This document shows positions 59,359-64,000 of a stretch of 64,000 nucleotides of DNA, one piece after another. How positions within the stretch are numbered: the stretch's first letter is position 1; every line of letters begins with the position of its first letter. Under the pieces are notes generated by a model that ran no database searches, had not been told where the DNA came from, and worked only from the letters and a program-made list of their open reading frames with translations. A program made the translations under genes and the position numbers. Source of the stretch: Candidatus Heimdallarchaeota archaeon (GTDB lineage: Archaea > Asgardarchaeota > Heimdallarchaeia > Heimdallarchaeales > Kariarchaeaceae); the NCBI GenBank assembly GCA_026702845.1, contig JADCLS010000010.1, forward strand, positions 120,926 through 184,925, written 5' to 3'.

Positions 59359-60258
59359 TTATAAGCAAGATTCACCAGCTTTCACATATCTAAGCACATA
59401 TTCACCTTTTACAGTCCCATTTGCTTGAGCAATAGGATTGCATTTTGCCTTCAAAATAAATAGTTGTGGGGCATTAAAAGGTATTCGGGACAGGGTTTCA
59501 AAATTGGCCATACCTTTAAAGATAAGTAGATCAGTCAGCCCTATCTCTTGTTTCAGTTTTTCAGGTATATGATACATAAACATACCAATGTCATCTGATC
59601 CATTATCCAAGATCTCAACATCTAATGGATAGTCTTTCATTTCAGCCCTAGTCACGTCATTTAGTACAACTTTGCCTTTGACAACCACTTTCACTTGTTT
59701 CCTAAGGTTCTGTAATTTCCGAATTAAGAAAACATCCAGAAAATGTTCACCCACATTATCAAAGAAATACAAAATGGTTTGAACGTTTTCAACAATTAAT
59801 TCTGATGAAAATCCAACTGTATGTTTCCATGTATTACGTTTCACCTGCTCAATTTGCAGAATCATCTCATCAAAAATTTCGTCTTGATTTTTGTAATATC
59901 CACCGACATCAAATTCCATACCATTTCCAATTTGACTTAACTGCAAGCATTGATCAAGAGTGAAATCCTCTTCCCGATATTTCTCGAATATTTTTCTTCC
60001 AATTTCCATACCCAGTTCTTTTTCTTTGGTGTAACTATCAAGAATTCCGATTGATTTGAAATAATCCTGTCTCACCATACCTATCTGGGCAGGGCATAAT
60101 CCTCCTTCAATCCATGTGATTTCAGGATTTGCAATGGCCTCATCTATCAGAGGAATCAGTGTATCCATAGCATCCTGAGGAGATGGATAATTAGTTCTCT
60201 CAAGTATTCCCCAGGCTCGTTTGATGATACAATCTCTGCATTCCTCAGCGATCTTCAT
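59359..60258 (-). CDS. DUF89 metal-dependent phosphatase
   Basis: 299 residues. N-terminal CRDC (Cys7, Cys10), GNGMEFDV (111-118), then the metal site DNVGEHFLD (Asp167, Asn168, Glu171, Asp175) and a C-terminal Lys in LIFKGMANFETL. DUF89 enzymes remove phosphate from metabolites; in eukaryotes one form is fused to a pantothenate kinase (PANK4) and acts on phosphopantetheine and its damaged forms. Here a PanK gene lies nearby. ATG 60258. Convergent with the GNAT gene, two bases apart. Confidence 0.85.
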   Translation of the reverse strand: MKIAEECRDCIIKRAWGILERTNYPSPQDAMDTLIPLIDEAIANPEITWIEGGLCPAQIGMVRQDYFKSIGILDSYTKEKELGMEIGRKIFEKYREEDFTLDQCLQLSQIGNGMEFDVGGYYKNQDEIFDEMILQIEQVKRNTWKHTVGFSSELIVENVQTILYFFDNVGEHFLDVFLIRKLQNLRKQVKVVVKGKVVLNDVTRAEMKDYPLDVEILDNGSDDIGMFMYHIPEKLKQEIGLTDLLIFKGMANFETLSRIPFNAPQLFILKAKCNPIAQANGTVKGEYVLRYVKAGESCL

Positions 60259-60370
60259 TATTTTGATGTTCCTAGATGTCTCATTATAAAATTAAGATGT
60301 ATTACAGGTTATATGCACATGAGAATATTGAAAAATTGAAAAAAATCTAAACTTGAATATTAACTAATTT

Positions 60371-61810
60371 GTGGATTATATCCATGATACGTACATTGCT
60401 TCAACTGGATGGTTGTCAACATGGAATTGGTTAATGGGTGTTATAGGCCACTCTGGATGGACTTTGGTTGATGTTGTTGCTGGAGTATTCTCTGGAGTTT
60501 CTGGGGCATTATCTGCGATCAAGTCCTCAATTACTGAGTTTGTTGCTGGTGTGAAGGCAGGGTTGGAATATATAACCAATGCAGCAATTGATGGGGCTTT
60601 GAATGTATTCTCAACGGCAACCAATTTATTAGCTAATGGAATAGGAGCTATTCTATCAAGTTTACTTTCAGGATATTCATATCAAGATAATGGATATGCG
60701 ACTATTACTGTAAATGGAGTTGCATCTAATATTGGGGTGGTTAAATCGAGTCAAAATTTGGATTTGCTATTTGGTGAAACGATTTTTGAAATAGATGATT
60801 TGGGGAAGGATAGTGCAAGTATTGACTTGATCTCTAGTGGCGAATCGATTATGCAATTTAATTTAGGAGGTATTATGGATGGCACCCAATCTATAACAGA
60901 TCTATTTATTCCTATGATTAGAACAGCATTTGAGCAATTAACTGGAATTCCAACTGAAGCGACAAAATTATTAAAAATGTTCCCTTATATATTTTTTGAA
61001 ATGATGAAAGAGTTTATCATTCAAGAATCTGTACTAGTTTGGGCATTACCTTTATCAGTATCAACAGGTCTTAAGGCACATGCACTAGCTTCAGCTTTAC
61101 AATTAATTGCACATCAAGTTTCAATTTCATCTTCTGAATCTTTGATTAGCACATTAATCAATGACAATTCCATGACATCAACTGAGAAAATTGAACTATC
61201 TCAATACTTGTCAAACTTTCATTTCGGATTGCGTATTGGTGGAACAATTGATCTAGGGTTACATTTCATGTTATTAGGAGCAAAAAATAAAGGTAATAGT
61301 CTTATAGATCATGAAGGAAAGATTGGTGCAATAGTAGCTGCCGCATACAGCTGGTTTGGACAAAATCTGATGTTTAATAACTATTATTCTAAGTTTAATT
61401 CTCCTGTACCTTCCTTAGATCCTATAAGTTTTCCTTTCACTTCAATACTATCAATCTTTGGATTTTACATAGGTTGGAGACAAATGAGCAACATATTTAC
61501 ACCTATTGAATTATTATTATCAATATCAAATATTAAAAAAGTTTCAAAATTATTTACACAAGCTTTTACTAATTTGGCTTCAGCACAAAATGCCCTTATA
61601 GATCATGTTTTGAATGAAGGGTCAATTATTAATAAAGAAACAATGCTTGATCCTAAAGTAAAAGATGCGACAGGTGAATTAATAGATGTTATAAACAAGA
61701 AAAGAACGCAACCAAAGTTCATTCTTAGTAGATTAACTTTTTCAATATTGCATTTATATTATCAATACCGATTGAGTGAACTTTGGGGTTCAAGTCATAC
61801 TCGGTATTAG
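60371..61810 (+). CDS. Unknown 479-residue hydrophobic protein
   Basis: The start is GTG 60371, just after an in-frame stop. Residues 20-110 are Ala/Gly/Ser-rich amphipathic helices (VDVVAGVFSGVSGALSAIKSS), residues 115-190 beta-rich, and residues 200-400 hydrophobic with several possible membrane helices. It looks like the C-terminal part of a larger surface protein; whether it is complete is not clear. No known domain. Confidence 0.55.
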   Translation: MDYIHDTYIASTGWLSTWNWLMGVIGHSGWTLVDVVAGVFSGVSGALSAIKSSITEFVAGVKAGLEYITNAAIDGALNVFSTATNLLANGIGAILSSLLSGYSYQDNGYATITVNGVASNIGVVKSSQNLDLLFGETIFEIDDLGKDSASIDLISSGESIMQFNLGGIMDGTQSITDLFIPMIRTAFEQLTGIPTEATKLLKMFPYIFFEMMKEFIIQESVLVWALPLSVSTGLKAHALASALQLIAHQVSISSSESLISTLINDNSMTSTEKIELSQYLSNFHFGLRIGGTIDLGLHFMLLGAKNKGNSLIDHEGKIGAIVAAAYSWFGQNLMFNNYYSKFNSPVPSLDPISFPFTSILSIFGFYIGWRQMSNIFTPIELLLSISNIKKVSKLFTQAFTNLASAQNALIDHVLNEGSIINKETMLDPKVKDATGELIDVINKKRTQPKFILSRLTFSILHLYYQYRLSELWGSSHTRY

Positions 61811-61820
61811 GTAATAGAAA

Positions 61821-62408
61821 TTGCTTTTGCTAAATATAATATACACATTATTAGCATTTTTAATTAGTTCACTATTCCACACTTTCTATATTTTAATAAA
61901 ATATATTATATTTTTTTCAATTTTCAAGCTAAACGGGAAATTTAGTACATATAATTACAATAATATTCTTCTTTTTCACTTATCATATCTAGAAATATCA
62001 AATCTCAGAAATCGTAATGATTTCTTATTTCTTATTCATTTAATCCTAAGTCCAATTATTTTTATGAATTTTATATTGAATTATTTTCAAATGCATGATA
62101 TTCCATATCTGTATAATAGTTATTTATTTTTTGGGCTTTTTTCGATTACTAGAATAATAAGTATTGGTCAATATGAATTTCTTAAACGTGAAAGTAACCA
62201 TAATATAAAATTACTGACCATCAGATATTTTCTCCTATTTGCTTCATTATATGTTCAGATAAAAACTATCGAAAATATAAGAAAAAGAAAATCAGAAAAT
62301 GGTTTAAAATCAAGGAATTTAATGTTTATATTACCATATTTTGTTCTATCTTTTTTTATACTATATTTTGGTATATATCAATTTTGTTTAGATATAAAAT
62401 TTCTATGA
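61821..62408 (+). CDS. Unknown membrane protein, very AT-rich gene
   Basis: 195 residues with about five membrane helices and basic loops. The start is TTG 61821, 10 nt after the preceding stop. The codons are more AT-rich than those of the neighbours (long runs of Ile, Phe, Leu, Asn), which may mean low constraint or foreign origin. No family. Confidence 0.5.
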   Translation: MLLLNIIYTLLAFLISSLFHTFYILIKYIIFFSIFKLNGKFSTYNYNNILLFHLSYLEISNLRNRNDFLFLIHLILSPIIFMNFILNYFQMHDIPYLYNSYLFFGLFSITRIISIGQYEFLKRESNHNIKLLTIRYFLLFASLYVQIKTIENIRKRKSENGLKSRNLMFILPYFVLSFFILYFGIYQFCLDIKFL

Positions 62409-62747
62409 ATGCTGGATTGGATAGGATTAGCAATTATTTTAGTAATTCTAGGGGTATAGGTTATTATTTTTTAGATTATTGAATTTTTATCGAGATAATT
62501 CTAATCTTAATCTCTTATTTCTTGGGTTCTATTTCAAAACATAAAATTCGAATAACCCCTCAATCACCAAAAGAAAAACCCATCTCGCGTAGTTAATTAT
62601 TGTATTCAAAAATCAGACAATCCATTAAATTTTCTCATATTTTCCTCAAAATCATCCAGAATATAGGTTCTGGTAGTTTTAATTTATGAGTGTCCAGCAA
62701 GGTTCTGATATAATACCAGATCCTTGGTTTTACGATACAATCTAGTG
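62409..62747. other. 339-nt gap, no clear gene
   Basis: Holds only tiny frames: a 16-codon hydrophobic one overlapping the end of the previous gene and a 19-codon one near 62687. Neither is supported. It could contain remnants of a decayed gene. Confidence 0.4.
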
Positions 62748-63248
62748 ATGAATGCCCTTCTGAAATCTGTTGCATTGGGAATGATGTTATGGTTTAATAA
62801 AGGTCTCATTATTGATGATACAAATATATTACCTCCAGAAAATATTAATCGAATAGGAGCAGGATCAATCATTGGATTAATATTAGCAGCAATTGGAATA
62901 TTATATTCATCTAGTGGGAATACTCCATTCAATCCAGGAGAAATCACAGCATCTCCTAAATCACTAATTACTTCTTTAATCCTTGGGATCTTTTTAGGAA
63001 TAGCTAAAGTTGTAATATTTGCAAAAAATATTGCTACATTTGCAACAAAAGAAGCTCAAGGATCAAAAGGAATGGCATTGTGGGGGGTCAAAGATGGGAT
63101 TCCAGAATTAGGTGAATTTTTCTTAGATAAACTTAGTGAACTAGATGCAATAGAGAAAAAGGCTATTTTTGCAATAAAATTCTTGATCGGTTATCATTTA
63201 TTCTTCGCATTGCTGAATAGTTTTTACTGGAACTCAGTAAAGGTCTAA
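62748..63248 (+). CDS. Unknown three-helix membrane protein
   Basis: 166 residues from ATG 62748 (a TTG at 62724 is also in frame). Three or so hydrophobic segments (about 5-20, 36-54, 75-98) and a conserved-looking hydrophilic part (KGMALWGVKDGIPELGEFFLDKLSEL). It comes 15 nt before the LRR gene that has a strong ribosome site, so both may be on one message. No family. Confidence 0.5.
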   Translation: MNALLKSVALGMMLWFNKGLIIDDTNILPPENINRIGAGSIIGLILAAIGILYSSSGNTPFNPGEITASPKSLITSLILGIFLGIAKVVIFAKNIATFATKEAQGSKGMALWGVKDGIPELGEFFLDKLSELDAIEKKAIFAIKFLIGYHLFFALLNSFYWNSVKV

Positions 63249-63250
63249 AT

Positions 63251-63256
63251 AGGAGG
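63251..63256 (+). promoter_or_regulatory. Ribosome binding site for the small LRR gene
   Basis: AGGAGG seven nt before TTG 63264; one of the few strong Shine-Dalgarno sites in the window, and it decides a non-ATG start. Confidence 0.75.
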
Positions 63257-63263
63257 AATTGAT

Positions 63264-63728
63264 TTGGTAAAAATAAACAATCTTGAGCTACTATCAAAGG
63301 AATTGAATATTAATTTAGAAATTAAAGAAGAAATAGATTGGATGATGTACATTGGACTTTGTATAAGAGGAAGATATAAAGAAGCTGGAAATTTGATTTC
63401 TTATAATAAACAAAATCAAATTTCTTTGTATTTATGTAATATAAAATTCCCAAAGAAAATAAAATCATTAGTATCAATGACTAATATAAAATCAATATTC
63501 ATTATTAATAGCGATCTAAGGGAATTTGATAATGAAATTTGGTTAAATTTTAATAATTTAGAAGAATTATATCTTATGGATAATAACCTTATTGAAATTC
63601 CTTCATCGATATTTAATTTAGTTAACTTGAAGAAATTGAACATTGTAAATAATAAAATTATTAGGATAGGATCAGAAATTCAAAGATTGAAGAATTTCAA
63701 TGCAATCACAAACTTTTCTGCAATCTAA
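63264..63728 (+). CDS. Small leucine-rich repeat protein
   Basis: 154 residues. Four short leucine-rich repeats in the C-terminal half (ELYLMDNNLIEIPSSIFNLVNLKKLNIVNNKIIRIGSEI). The start is TTG 63264, fixed by AGGAGG at 63251-63256, seven nt before it. It is far smaller than the other two LRR proteins and lacks other domains. Confidence 0.75.
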   Translation: MVKINNLELLSKELNINLEIKEEIDWMMYIGLCIRGRYKEAGNLISYNKQNQISLYLCNIKFPKKIKSLVSMTNIKSIFIINSDLREFDNEIWLNFNNLEELYLMDNNLIEIPSSIFNLVNLKKLNIVNNKIIRIGSEIQRLKNFNAITNFSAI

Positions 63729-63917
63729 ATTATACAATTTGAGGCTAATTTTCACCATCTCGTAATCCCCGCGCTTCAATTAGTCCAAAACTCAATTACT
63801 GGGCAGTTCAAATGTTCAATTCATTTTTTGAATATTTTAGTAAATATCTGAAATTCTAGTGCGCAGGAGCACATGAGTGCAAACTCTAGATAAAAGGTAG
63901 TGGTAATTGTTGAATTT

Positions 63918-64000
63918 ATGAAGACCAACAAAAACCACTGTTCCAGCTGTGGATTTGAGATTAAAATAGTTGATCGTAGTAGTACAGTTGTTTACAATTG
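63918..64000 (+). CDS. Start of a zinc-ribbon protein (cut by window edge)
   Basis: From ATG 63918 the frame reads MKTNKNHCSSCGFEIKIVD and stays open to the end of the window. CSSC is half of a zinc ribbon or knuckle. Nothing more can be said; the gap before it (63729-63917) has no gene but holds short GTGC/GCAC inverted repeats near 63859-63885. Confidence 0.55.
   Translation, partial: MKTNKNHCSSCGFEIKIVDRSSTVVYN

Noticed and set aside
63891..63908. Short match of GGTAGTGGTAATTG to the hairpin at 49855
   Set aside because: Only about ten bases are shared and the second arm is missing; chance in AT-rich DNA.

Overview
This window looks like the chromosome of an archaeon, most likely an Asgard archaeon and perhaps of the Heimdallarchaeia type. 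The sequence is AT-rich. Many genes carry an archaeal TATA box 20-30 nt before the start codon and no leader. The valyl-tRNA synthetase has the archaeal-type DDNGLPTE motif. Three proteins end in longin/roadblock-like domains. Others combine membrane segments with winged-helix domains, or NACHT with leucine-rich repeats. The lineage is inferred from protein style; no rRNA or tRNA gene was found to confirm it.

Layout. 1-2144: two-component signalling (end of a histidine kinase, a lone receiver, a receiver-PAS-kinase gene broken at a 19-bp tandem duplication). 2250-6900: small membrane proteins, a NUDIX hydrolase overlapping a hotdog thioesterase, a VOC protein and a linalool dehydratase/isomerase-like membrane protein. 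6996-9453: a cobalt/nickel ECF transporter (MN fusion, Q, O). 9470-14166: a DRG-type GTPase, two intramembrane-protease-like proteins and an acyl-CoA dehydrogenase. 14168-24543: a minus-strand block with two paralogous signal-anchored ectodomain proteins, a giant STAND protein (zinc ribbon, NACHT, winged helix, fourteen 58-residue repeats, LRR), a separate LRR protein and a tungsten aldehyde:ferredoxin oxidoreductase, followed by a plus-strand HEAT protein. 24580-33918: a TPR-longin protein, several unknowns, hemerythrin, a membrane-longin protein and an alpha/beta hydrolase. 33978-48325: LacZ-type beta-galactosidase, four more hydrolases or hotdog enzymes, an ICMT-like methyltransferase, ValS, winged-helix proteins, a 39-codon leaderless gene and an acetyltransferase. 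48326-50202: structured intergenic DNA around a second membrane-longin gene that carries an in-frame TAG. 50203-60258: a hybrid kinase, PepF with a decayed partial copy, an IS element that separates a methyltransferase from its promoter, a type II pantothenate kinase, a tandem GNAT and a DUF89 phosphatase. 60371-64000: poorly recognisable hydrophobic proteins, an LRR protein and the start of a zinc-ribbon protein.

How genes work together. The ECF genes form one transporter. The pantothenate kinase and DUF89 genes are the two halves of eukaryotic PANK4. The NACHT-LRR giant, its LRR neighbour and the membrane ectodomain pair may form a sensing module, which is inference. The most unusual single object is the STAND protein at 15820-20991: its exact 58-residue Trp repeat and its N-terminal zinc ribbon, which has no ordinary start codon, are both read directly from the sequence.
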